The position numbers were made by a program, and so were the translations under genes. DNA of 64,000 nt. Source: Toxonevra muliebris (taxonomy: Eukaryota; Arthropoda; Insecta; Diptera; Pallopteridae). Below are positions 9,562-19,836 of this stretch, one piece after another. Position 1 is the stretch's first letter; every line of letters begins with the position of its first letter. Location of the stretch: NCBI GenBank assembly GCA_963691655.1, contig OY829330.1, positions 2,914,001 to 2,978,000 of the forward strand, written 5' to 3'. Below the pieces are notes generated by a model. That model had not been told where the DNA came from. It saw nothing but the letters and a program-made list of their open reading frames with translations, and did not search any database.

Positions 9562-11600
9562 CCCCTTTGACGTGTGGGATTCACCTCGAAAGTACGTCAA
9601 CACTTCATAGGATTTAGTTTCTCTTCGGACGACCTCGTCTTCTCAAAGGTTGTAGTGGGACTGGAGCTTCATCAGATCAGATGCATGGTATGCTCCCAGT
9701 GGAGCGTTGAGGTCGTCATGCGATACAACTTCGTAGGATGATGAACCAATTTTGCGTACGGCAACGTAAGGCCCATCTCTCTTCGGCATGAAGTAAGACC
9801 TCTGTTAACTTGGCTGAGTCCATGCGTTGTTATTAGCACTTCGGTTCCAATATCGAAGTCATTTTGAGGACGCTGTTCTATCCCCTTTGCCATCTTAAAA
9901 TCGTTAGTGAGTGATAGCTTTGACGTCATGCTGACGTCGTTCAGGGTACGCTACTCTCTTCTAAAAGTGAGGTATGCTGCGGTGAAACCAGTGCAGTTAT
10001 ATAGTAGTATAGCAGTTTTGAAGCGATCTATAAGACGCTGAAACGTCGCAGGTGCGTTTCGTAAACCGAATGGCATTCGTTTAAAGCTGAATATACCAAA
10101 TGGTGTAATGAAGCACGTCTTATCTATATTTTGTAATTCATTTTCAAGTTTTAATTTTTGATCATCATTCAAAAGAACTGCGTCTGAATCTTTCAATATC
10201 TCATAATCGATTGAGTAGAGCTGTGTAAAAATGGTATAGAAGTAGAATCATATGTTAGTCCACTAAAGAAGCTTGCATTCCAGTTTTTGTCAAGAGTCAC
10301 TGCATCCACTGGCAAAGCATCTTTGAATATACCATGGATTGTATGTGGTGAATAATCGCTAGCATATGTATTATCGGGATCATATGATTCAAAGTGAGAC
10401 ATGTAAACTTTCGGACGATCCGATTCATGTACTGGTACTTTTGTAGGTTTTCGTTTCGGATAAACCTTTGTAGTCTTAATTGTCTCAACCAAGATTAATT
10501 TAAGCGGTTCTGTGAAGTCGAATTGCTGTGTCGGATTGTTTTCAAAATACCAATAACGCTGACCCATGGTCATTGCGATACCCACTTGTTCCATAAATTC
10601 AACACCGATTAATGTACGATTTCCACTTGCATTGGGTAACACGATGAGTTGTATATTGAGGCTACGGCCACCAATAATAATTTTGCAAACTGTAGATAAA
10701 CATTGTTGGACAGAAGCACTTCCATCTGCCAAAGTGATTTCGCATTTCACATCTTTATACTTATATCCTTTGAAGTACATTATACGCTTTAAATTAGCGC
10801 TAGCAACACCAGAACCGAAATATGCTCGACCTGGCGTACCAAATAGTTGAATATTTACAGTCGGTATATCACGACCAGTAACACTGTGTGACAAAAAAAA
10901 AAAAATTGCAGGCACTTTTATGGAGACCTAGTACAAATTGTAGGTCTAGTAATGCTAAGAAAAATGGTATGAAGGAAATTTCCCATACATCCCCAAAATC
11001 ACGTTTTATGGCCAAAAAACCGAACCAACAAACCAAATTTCAGAATTTTGGGCGGCTAAAAACGGATTTGGCACCATAGTGCACTGTACTGAATGATTAT
11101 AAATAATAAAATCGTAAAATTCACACAACTCCGTCAATTTTAATCAAATTTCATTCAAAAAAAATTCATTCGATTAATTTTCGGCATTAAATTTACTTTG
11201 AAAGCGTTTTGTCGCAAAAAATCTCCAAGATCGGATAATATCGTAAAAACATTGTCCAAGCCGAAAAAATGATTAAGAAATCGAAAAATCGCAACTGCTT
11301 TCAACTGCAGTCTCGTCAGTTTTCAGTTCATGAAAATAAACAATACATGGTTGGTAAATCGGATAAAAATTAGCAGAGGTTTACGCAATTGTTTACATGA
11401 ATCTACCCAAAAACGGTTTTTTGATTTTGGGGGTGTATGGGAAATTTCTTCCATACCATTTTTCTTAGCATTACTAGAACTACAATTTGTGCTAGGTCTC
11501 CATAAAAGTGCCAGATCACTGTCACACAGTGTAATATTTGTAAACATCGCATTCAAATTTGTGGTAGAAACTGAATTTACTGCTTCATTGCACGTTTGAC
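9562..11600 (-). mobile_element. Ty3/gypsy retrotransposon remnant (protease, RT piece, integrase tail), split by a MITE
   Basis: Minus-strand order is protease, RT, integrase, as in Ty3/gypsy pol. The frame 10915-10193 has a retroviral-type aspartic protease fold: LFGTPGRAYFGSG, ITLADGSASVQQC and VLPNASGNRTLIGVEFM. The catalytic DTG is replaced by FGSG. The next frame has the RT block [20 protein letters not shown] (about 10030-10120); the YxDD region and RNase H are deleted. 9929-9672 matches the integrase C-terminal tail (DFDIGTEVLITTHGLS). An AAAGGGGAG purine tract (complement of about 9561-9569) suggests the start of a 3' LTR to the left. Upstream gag-pol sequence resumes at 11535 in the same frame once the MITE at 10882-11534 is ignored. 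Confidence 0.8.
10882..11531. mobile_element. Foldback MITE with TAA target duplication, inserted in the gypsy remnant
   Basis: 650 bp beginning CACTGTGTGAC and ending GTCACACAGTG. The arms (10882-11003 and 11405-11531) are inverted copies over about 120 bp, sharing CACTTTTATGGAGACCTAG and TAATGCTAAGAAAAATGGTA. The insertion is flanked by TAA at 10879-10881 and 11532-11534. A 3-bp TWA-type duplication points to the PIF/Harbinger superfamily. Ignoring the insert and one TAA, the gypsy minus-strand frame is continuous across the site. Confidence 0.75.
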
Positions 11601-11699
11601 AGTTTTTTTTTTTTTTTTTTGGAACAGCAAAAGAAGTATTCAAGAATACAGCACTCAGCCAAGTTTTACGTCCATTGTACTATATTCTGTGTTCTTTTT

Positions 11700-12935
11700 T
11701 GCTATTCTTTAAATCTACCAGATTTGAAGAATAGCTCTGGTGTTCGTCTCCCAACACTCCAGTGCCCAATATGCTTACTCTGATCTGGGAGCAAGAGGGG
11801 CAAACACTAAGAAAGTGGCACTAGCTCCTAGGCCAATCATATTCAAATGTTTGGACCAAGAGAAGTGATCTGTTTTTAATCCCACCAGCTGCATATAGCT
11901 CCTTCTGTTAAGTGATAACAGAAAGTCTGATAGACGCTTCAAGATAACAGGTAACATGGTCTTTGTCTGTCTAAAGCCCCTCAGTTCTTCCCATTTACGA
12001 TTGTGGGTCAAGTCGACCCACTCATTGAAGGTGGTCTTGATGGCTGTAAACGACAAAGAGAGTACAGGTTCTGGGCCCAGGAAACCAGTTTCCTAACCTT
12101 TTCTAACCAGAAAGTCAGTTCCTGAAATTCCTGAGTATCCAGGAACCCATATCAGCAGCAGGCTAGAGGATTAAGCAAGAATTTAAGCGCAGCCTGACTG
12201 TCACTAAATACACAGATACTCCTTTCTCTCCAACAATTATTAATAACATGGTCCATTGCCTTGATGATTGCAAAAATTTCTGGTTGAAAAACAAACGCAT
12301 ACAACCCAAGAGCGAAGTGAAGGAGCACTCTATCATTTTCAATGAAGAACCCAAAACCCGAACCGCATTCTGCTCTAGAGCCGTCAGTGAAAATACGCTT
12401 ACAATCAACTCCCAGCCCAAGACCGGGCAAAAACCAAGTTTGGGCCTCTTGAATTTGTATTGTATAGCGCTGTTTTAAAACTGGAATTGTTGGGATTGTA
12501 TCGGATGGCATTGATAGAACTGTTGTGTCCATATCAGTATATTCAACAATGTCACCAATATCCCAGCAAGTGTCCTACCAATACCCATTGCGTTTAAGCC
12601 TACAAATGGCTTTGACAATCTCTCCTTTAGCAAAAATATCAATGCATCCAAGGATGGGCCAGGTGTTTTAGGAAAAGCTCTCGTACAACAAATGGCCACA
12701 GTCCTTCGAATTCTGGCAAGAGCTTTCCTAACTCTGTCAACATTAAGCCTGTTCTACCAGATGGTGATGGTGGGTCTGATCATAGCCTTATAAAACCATA
12801 AGACTTTATAAGGTAATAGACCCCATGTTTTGCTAAAAATAGTCCTGCATTGACAAAAAGCTGCCAGCGCCTTGGATACCTCAACGGAGATACGTTTGGC
12901 ATAATCTTGTATTCTATCATTCTTGAGTCATATCT
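11700..12935 (-). mobile_element. LINE ORF2 C-terminal fragment (R1/I-like), with RNase H
   Basis: Minus-strand frames give the end of a LINE ORF2. About 12900-12700 reads the post-RT segment in shifting frames (KHGVYYLIKSYGF, then LARIRRTVAICC-like sequence). 12532-12170 is RNase H with IFTDGSRAECGSGFG, FQPEIFAIIKAM and CVFSDSQAALKFLL, so the D-E-D catalytic set is present. After a broken VPGHSG-like block comes the tail FNEWVDLTHNRKWEELRG and YMQLVGLKTDHF. Several frameshifts and stops make it a pseudogene. Confidence 0.8.
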
Positions 12936-12952
12936 CTCTGCTTGTCATCAGT

Positions 12953-13310
12953 CAGTGGCGTAACAATAGTCGGTTTTACGGGGTAGGGTATATGGGGCCC
13001 CGGCGGCATAGGGGCCCCCAAAGTTATAAATCAAGAGAGGTGTATTTGTTATCAAAATTTTATGACTCTTTTTGGGTAAATTTTCAATGCCCATATTGTA
13101 TCACTCGGTTAATTAGTCTGCGCACAAGTCAATTTTTTTGTTAATCGACAAAGCTGCTTTGTCTGAAAGCTTTCCAGTAGTTTGCACAGCTTTAAATTTG
13201 TTTCTGACTATTCCAGTTACAGTGGCTTCGGCCGAGCGTTCGTTTTCTAAAATGAAACTAATAAAAAATTATTTGCGCAATAACATGACTCAAGAACGCT
13301 CGAGTAATTT
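12953..13310 (+). mobile_element. hAT transposon fragment (end plus transposase C-terminus)
   Basis: The hAT-type terminus CAGTGGCGTAAC starts at 12953. From about 13141 the plus strand reads the hAT C-terminal dimerisation block: FPVVCTALNLFLTIPVTVAS, AERSFSKMKLIKNYL and NNMTQERSS, then a stop near 13305. The body between end and C-terminus is deleted. A matching right end (GTTACGCCACTG) was not found. Confidence 0.75.
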
Positions 13311-13681
13311 GTAGGGTAATTCCGGTAAAGATGGAACCCTTTTGCTATCTCTTGAAGCTGCTCTTGAACTATTACGAATTTTAATTTCCGAGTGTCGATA
13401 CATACAAGGACAAAATGTAAAGCGTCCTTCTGTCAATCGTAAACTAGAAAATCAAATTTTTCGCGGTCACTTGTCCAAGTAAGCGATATGAGTTAAGCGC
13501 TTACCTTAAAACGTGTTTGCATTTTTATTTGTAAAAAAAAAAACTCGAAGAGATGGAACCTTCTTTGCCGAGTGAGATAGAATGATCGCAGTCTTAAAAA
13601 TTAATTGCTTTCTTCAATATTACACTTCCTTTATTAACATTTTTTATAAACAATCAAGTTTTATGTGAACAATTTTTTAAA

Positions 13682-13760
13682 CAGTGGTTCTCAAGTGGAG
13701 GGACCAGATTTGGAAGGGCGTAGACAGATTTGAAGGAAAATGCTGAGATATTTTAATAAA
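13682..13760. mobile_element. Possible hAT terminus
   Basis: CAGTGGTTCTCAAGTGG at 13682 resembles the CAGxGGTTCTCAA ends of Charlie/Tip100-type hAT elements. No partner end or coding sequence was found, so this rests on one short motif. Confidence 0.3.
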
Positions 13761-14099
13761 CAAATATTGAATACTCTGTAATGAACCATAATCGTAATAT
13801 TTTGTTTTAAATTACAATAATGCAACTCATTATTTCATATGAGCATGCACACACATCTGCGCTTTGACGCATCGTTTTTTTCGAACATTCACAGTTCCTC
13901 TTTTGTCATCCCGAAAGTTGAGATTTTTTCAACTACAACTAAATTAGTTAAAATGAAACGAGGAACAATTCAACTACTAAATAAATTTACTAGACTAGTT
14001 TATCTTTGACGCAAACTAACCAGAGCCTCATCCAAACTATGGAAAACCCAGCATTTTATCAAGGCGGGTAAGATTTAATTTAAAAAATAGTAAACCAGG

Positions 14100-14225
14100 G
14101 GTGCGATTCTGTAACTTTCTTAGCGACCGACAATCGCTATCGTAATTTGCGATCTTATCGTTTGCACTAACGATGCACTGATTCTGTAACTCTGTGTTAG
14201 CGACAATTATCGCTAAAAACAATCT
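14100..14225. repeat. Possible MITE end with internal repeats
   Basis: GGGGTGCGATTCTGTAAC begins at 14100, and GATTCTGTAACT recurs at about 14171 with shared TTAGCGACxxxxATCGCTA blocks. It looks like the subterminal part of a Harbinger-type element. No right end was found. Confidence 0.4.
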
Positions 14226-14851
14226 TTATATTAAGCTTTAATAAAAATCTAAATAATAGAACAATCTACTAAATCTAATATAGAACAAAATTTAATGCTA
14301 CATGCAAACATAACAAAATAAATATCTTGACCTTGCTGAGAAACCAAAGCAGAAAAAATGTTCGAGGAGAAAGAAAAAATAAAAACATTAAAATTTCTTT
14401 AGCTTAGCCTTAGAAAGTTAATAGACCAGTTAATATAACAATGCAGTAGCAACCATGGCAGAAGAATTAAGAAGGTAGATGCATTTTGACAAGTAAGAGG
14501 AACTTTGACAATTGGGAAATCATTTGTTTTGATACTATTCTTCTTTTTGCAACAGTGTTGCTTTTTCATAGTTCAATTTTTAAGTGAGATGATTCGTGCA
14601 ACTATGGAAGCCAAGACTAAATTTGAGAATTGGCTTACAATTCCTCATTTAGCGATTCATGATGTATGGTTCGGAGGGTTATCATACTTAGAAATTAAAG
14701 ATAGAGATCCAAGTTATTCATAAGATTGAGAAAATGTTTAGTTTAACCGTCCATTAGGGTTATATAGTACACAAATGTGTACCATTAATAACTAGTAAAC
14801 AAAAAATTTAAATAAAAATAATAAAGACGACGAAATATTAGCATTTATTTA

Positions 14852-15050
14852 GGCCCTTATTATGAGCTGCTTTCGACGTTTGATCTTCGCTGGTTATCGA
14901 ATGTAAAATTCTTATTATGAGCAGTGCAACCCTGTCGAAATTTTCGTTGCGCATCGAATTTGTTTTCGATCCCATATAAACCGCGGCCAAAAACAGTAAA
15001 CATTGTTTAATATTAATAATATATGGTAGTCGATATAGTCTAATTAAAGC
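14852..15050. mobile_element. PIF/Harbinger terminus (same family as the right-edge element)
   Basis: GGCCCTTATTATGA at 14852 matches the terminus at 63403 that precedes a Harbinger transposase. Both are followed by GCTTTCGAC/TTCGATCTTCG-type sequence. It may be one end of the element whose transposase C-terminus lies at 17.7-18.1 kb, with the Tc1-like element at 15464-17346 inserted in between; that link is an inference. Confidence 0.5.
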
Positions 15051-15463
15051 AAGTTGTATGCCAAAAATGGTATCAATTGCATCAAATTGAAAAGTATCAG
15101 CATAGTTAAATTTCTACACATCCAATTGAGCAAAAGTAGAAACAAATTTTTGAAATCAGTTAATATCTTCAGGTTCAAAAAGGACCTTGAAAGTACTGAA
15201 ATTTCGACAATAAAATGTGATTTTTCAACATTTTGGGGCCAAATAAATTTTCAAAGTCCACAGCTCAATTATTGCTACCACAATTGTTCTTTGTACTTAT
15301 TTTTGTTGAAATTCTCATTTCTCATCTATATATTTAACAGTTAATTAATTTCTATTTAACAGTTGATTAATTGCAATTCATTATTTCTGTTTAGTGAAAA
15401 TAATTGAAAACCAAAAAAAAAACCTTGTAATTCTCGGTAACGTTTTCAAATATTATACACTTA

Positions 15464-17346
15464 CAGTGTCGGACAAAACGAAAACACGAATTTTTCCTTG
15501 TTTGCATTTTGCTCCGAAATGATGTAAAACATGCTTGGACTGAAATTTTTTTTAGGAATGCAGAAAGAATATACACTCATTGTTATTAAACACAGAAAAT
15601 TTAACATTATTCTTCAAAAAAAATAAAAATATTAACTCAAAAGTAACTAAATGCATAAAGCTGACGTGAGAAAACTAGGTTAGGTTAGGTTGGAGTGGCT
15701 GTCGAGAGACACACTTAGGCCTGAACGGCCCATTGTGATACCACATAGTTGGACCTACAGTTTAACGCCGATTCCGAACGGCGGTGTGGCAATTTTTTAT
15801 CGGCTTGGTGGTTTTGCCATTACCAACCAATGTGTGTACTTGTACACTATCTTATAATTCTCATACACTTCATATTGATAGTGAATATAAGAAAGTAATG
15901 AAAATTAACCACCAGACGAAGACGGGAATCGAACCCGAACCTCCCAGATAAAAGTCTAGTGCACTACCCACTAGACTATCGAGGTCGTCCTCCCAGTCAG
16001 CCAAAACTAAAGTACGTATGAAATATATTTATGGAAAAGTTCGATTTCTCCACTATTTTGTAGAGAATTCATTATTTTTCAGAGCTAGTGCACATTATCG
16101 TGGCATAAACTCAACAAAATTGCTCAAAACGTCCGCAGAATTGTTCTTCCATACAATTTCCGATAGGTAGAAAATGGAATCCTTATTTTTATGGTTTAGG
16201 CGCTGAATTTTCTAATCTACAGTTTCCTAGAGATTTTTTGGGATAGAGATTGGGTGAATGGGTGGGCCTCCATAAAATATCAATGTTATTGACAACACAT
16301 CACTCTTTTACACAACGTGCTGAGATCATCTTCGTTCTGGTATACCTACTTTAACAGCAGCTCTTCCTCCGTATAACATAACACAACATTTTGGAGAATA
16401 TCTTTACACATCAGACGGCCCATTAAACATCTTATTTTATGAAACCGATTCCATGGCCGAAAAAAATCACCAGACCATTACGTTGCCTTCTCCGTATTTT
16501 ACAGTGCTTTTCAAATAACGTGGATTTCATCGTTACCCTTTTGGTCTGCACACTAGCTTTAATCCGTCACAACTTTCCATGTCAAATTTGGATTATTTAG
16601 TAAAAAGCACGGTCTTTCATTTGGCAGTAGCCCAGTTAAAGTCCGCGGTTACAAATTCAAGCCTTGCCTATCGATTCTTTCGAGAAATAATTTGCTTTTT
16701 TACGCTTTGTAATGTTGCTAAGCCACCCTCCATAGCTCTTTTTTTTATAGCCCGAATGATGGCCTCTTCACGTTTGGTTGTGCCCCGCGGTCTGCCATCT
16801 CCACATTTAGTATTTAAAAAATGAGAAGAGCGAAAATGGCTTATAGCTCGGGAATTAACGCAATAGCGAACACAAATTTTTTGTACAATACCTGTCACTG
16901 ATTCAGCTTTATTAAATCCACTTAGAATATTTTCTCTAAATTCCGCAAAATACTTATTTCGAGCCATTTTGGGAAGCGAAATTTTGAAATGTGAACGGTG
17001 ACGGTGAATGATAACTAACAACTTATATACGCTTCCAATTTTTATTAAAACCTGCTTTTTCTATTCCAAAACAATGGGTTTCTAGTTTAAAGATGTTGTC
17101 GTTAATGTTTGTAACAGTAAGCGAAAAAGATTATGTGATTTAGTTTTGTCGCGGAAGGTTTAGGCACAACAACAGTTAGGAAAAACAGTAATCAATTTTT
17201 AATTTTATTTTGTTTCAACAAGTGCATATTCATACAAAATTTATAAAATAAAAAAAAAAAAAATATGGGAATACTTGCATATTTTTAAATTTTATTGAAC
17301 TAAATGTTGACAAGGAAGAGTTCGTGCTTTAGTTTTGTCCGACACT
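15464..17346 (-). mobile_element. Tc1-like transposon, both ends present, transposase decayed, hosting a SINE
   Basis: Ends CAGTGTCGGACAAAACGAAA (15464) and the complement of 17346 (CAGTGTCGGACAAAACTAAA) are near-identical inverted repeats, each next to a TA (15462-15463 and 17347-17348). Total 1,883 bp, of which about 330 bp is an inserted SINE. The minus-strand transposase starts MARNKYFAEFRENILSGF near 16965, continues through GRPRGTTKREEAIIRAIKK, then breaks into frames: WSGDFFRPWN, GRLMCKDILQNVVLCYTEEE and a degraded second-Asp region (YQNEDDLS). Non-functional. Confidence 0.85.
15678..16002 (-). mobile_element. tRNA-derived SINE (family A), full copy
   Basis: The minus strand starts with a tRNA-like head (complement of about 15914-15990) containing an A box (TAGTCTAGTGGG) and a B box (GGTTCGATTCC), with a TCGGG/CCCGT T-arm. 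The body follows, ending at the left with CCAACCTAACCTAACC. AAAACTA repeats at 15671-15677 and 16003-16009 fit a target duplication. A body-only second copy is at 53658-53757 and a degraded piece at 23380-23430. The anticodon stem is mispaired, so it is a SINE head rather than a working tRNA gene. Confidence 0.75.
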
Positions 17347-17699
17347 GTATATAGAAAGTAGAAATGGTAGTAAGAACCATCACGAAAATCACTGATGATG
17401 TACCGTGGCGGGTTTCGAAACGACCGCATGATTTGCCTGCTCTTTATATTCTGTTGCGACTTAGTCACTTCGACAAAAAGGAGGTTTCATTAAACCTGAT
17501 AACCAAACCTTTAACTGTTGAGTTAGCAATGAAGTAAAAGTCAAACTATGAAATATGAAGAATTCGATTTCAGTTTCATAGTTTCTAATAATAATATTAT
17601 ATGTGAATTTAATAGAAAAGAAAAGTTCAGAAAATATGTGTTATAGTATTATAATTTATTTTTTAATTCATATAATATTATTTTTAAAGGGTTTGAAAA

Positions 17700-18140
17700 A
17701 ACTGAAATCGTATCCTCTGGGCTTCACGTTTTGGCCTTCTTCAACAATCTCGATATCAGTCTGCGGACATTTCTTTAATAAAATGTTGTGCAAAATTACA
17801 CGTGCATTTATTATGTTTATTGCTCTCTCACGGCTGTAGTGTAAAGTGCGATGTTTTGACAGGCACCTAAATCATGATTTCAGCATTCCCAAGGCTCTTT
17901 CAATTACATTGCGAGTATTGATATACTACATTTTATTGTACTTCTCTTTTTGGGGACTTGATTGCTCTGCAATCGGCACTAAAAGGCATGGCTCCAGGCG
18001 GTAACAGGGGGTCATGAAGAGGCGTACCACTAGAAACCGTAGGCTGTGATCACAAACGGTTTCCACGTTCATGCTTTAAAATCCCTTTCTCTTCAAATAG
18101 AGACTGCATGGTTTCGAAGGATCATTCGAAAGAGGAGCAA
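17700..18140 (-). pseudogene. PIF/Harbinger transposase C-terminal fragment
   Basis: The minus strand reads the conserved end of Harbinger nuclease proteins: EKYN, RNVIERALGMLKS, FRCLSKHRTLHYSRERA and INIINARVILHNILL, with stops and frameshifts. The 'N..ERA.G.LK.RF' block holds the final acidic catalytic residue of the family (the E of ER). The upstream part is scrambled (LMTP-like remnants). Confidence 0.7.
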
Positions 18141-18310
18141 TAATTGAAATGTGGGTACAGTAGAGTAGTCTTTAATTTTTAAGTTTGGAATATTTTTCCA
18201 TACGCCCACTAATTTTGTTCCTTTATGTTAATACTGTAAGCTGTAAAAGTTTCAGACAAAAATATTTATATTTAAACGTGCCTCCACGGCTTCAAAATAT
18301 GTGATATATA

Positions 18311-19435
18311 CACTCAAAAAAAAGTGCAATGTAAAATTGATATTTTTGTAATGTTATTTTCAATGTAAAAATAAAAATGTTAGTTTTACGGTAAAAAATA
18401 TCAGATTGATATGTTTTGTGTTGAATTTACATTAAAACTATCATATTGATAATAATACGTTTGACATTGTCATGTCAAATTATAATGTTAAAATTACATT
18501 ACAAATGTTCTCATTACTTAATACATTTTTCATGTAAAATTGATATTATCCTGTGCAAATTTAACATTCAAAATGTAAACAGACTGGTATGGTATTAAAA
18601 ATTTAGACTGGCAATACTTTTTGCATAAGAATAACCTAAAAAATTTAAACTGGTGTATACTTTTCAATTGTGAAATAGTTTTTCGAGTACTTGTGGTTGC
18701 AGTGGCGCACAATAAAATAAAATTGTGAAAAAAAATTTAAAAAAAATTAAATAAAAATAAAATATTAATATAAAATAAAACTGTTTAAAAAGTATTAAAG
18801 TATTAAAGTGAATTAAATATAGAAAGTGCAAATAATGAACTTCTTTTATTAATAGGAATTAATTTCTCCGCGGCCATTTCGTTCTGCGTTGTTGAGAATA
18901 TTATTAGTTAAATACGCCAAACTTAATTTGTGGAAGGGGATTCCACTCCTAGCGCTTGTAGCGTAATTTAAAAATCTTTTTTATGAATGGAATTATTTGC
19001 GTTTGTATGTATATTATTAACTATTATTACAAAAATAAAATAAAAAAAATTTCTTTATTTTGTGTTATTTACCATTTTAAATTGTCAATTTTACGTTGAG
19101 TTAATATCAAATTTACATTTCGTAAGATCAGTTATATATTGTTGTCATGTTACTTTAACATTATTGTTATATAAATTCTACATTAATGTCATATCAATTT
19201 TATATTAATTTTGCTTTACATTTTGTCATATCCTTTTGACATTTTAAATATCAATATTACATTAAAAAATGTATTTCTTTTACATTTTTAATGTCAAAGT
19301 TACATTGTTTTCTCATCACTTGTAATATTAAAATTACATTTCGTAATGTCAATTTTGATATTTTTTCATGTTGGCTGAATATTGAAAACAAAAAATGTTA
19401 TTTTTACAGCTGTTTCATGTACTTTTTTTTTAGTG
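18311..19435. mobile_element. AT-rich non-autonomous element with internal subrepeats
   Basis: Ends CACTCAAAAAAAAGTGCA and the complement CACTAAAAAAAAAGTACA form inverted repeats, each flanked by TA (18309-18310 and 19436-19437). The interior (1,125 bp) is full of degenerate repeats built on AATGTAAAATTGATATT / ATGTCAAATTTACATT in both orientations. No coding capacity. Superfamily unknown; the TA duplication would fit Tc1/mariner. Confidence 0.65.
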
Positions 19436-19836
19436 TATGTATTTAATATGCTGCTTATTTATTTATTTTTTTACAGCAACTAACTGTTTTTTAACAATTA
19501 TGGATATGAAGAATTCATAATGTCATGTATTGTTAAGTAAATTAAATAACCGAATGTTTTTAATGTACGTAAGGTACAGATAATGTTTTTCGATAGTGGC
19601 CTGGGTATTTTTTAGTAAACACTAACAACCTGTTTTAAATAAAGAGAATAGAAATGTAGTATGTATATGGATGGAACATACAACAATAAAGCTCAAGCCA
19701 AGCTCGATCAAAAGTCAGCTTTTATTTGTTTGAAAATTAACTAAAATTAGTTTTTAATATTTAATTTTACTTTTTTTTTACAAATTTTTCCAGCTGGTGG
19801 TTTTGTAGTACAAGCATGTGCAGCTTTTAAAATAAT

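Noticed and set aside
15678..15700. Telomeric repeat (TTAGG)n
   Set aside because: Only three units of AGGTT, at the tail of a SINE; flies lack TTAGG telomeres.
15914..15990. Functional tRNA gene
   Set aside because: T-arm and boxes are present, but the anticodon stem is mispaired, and the sequence is continuous with a repeat body that recurs elsewhere.
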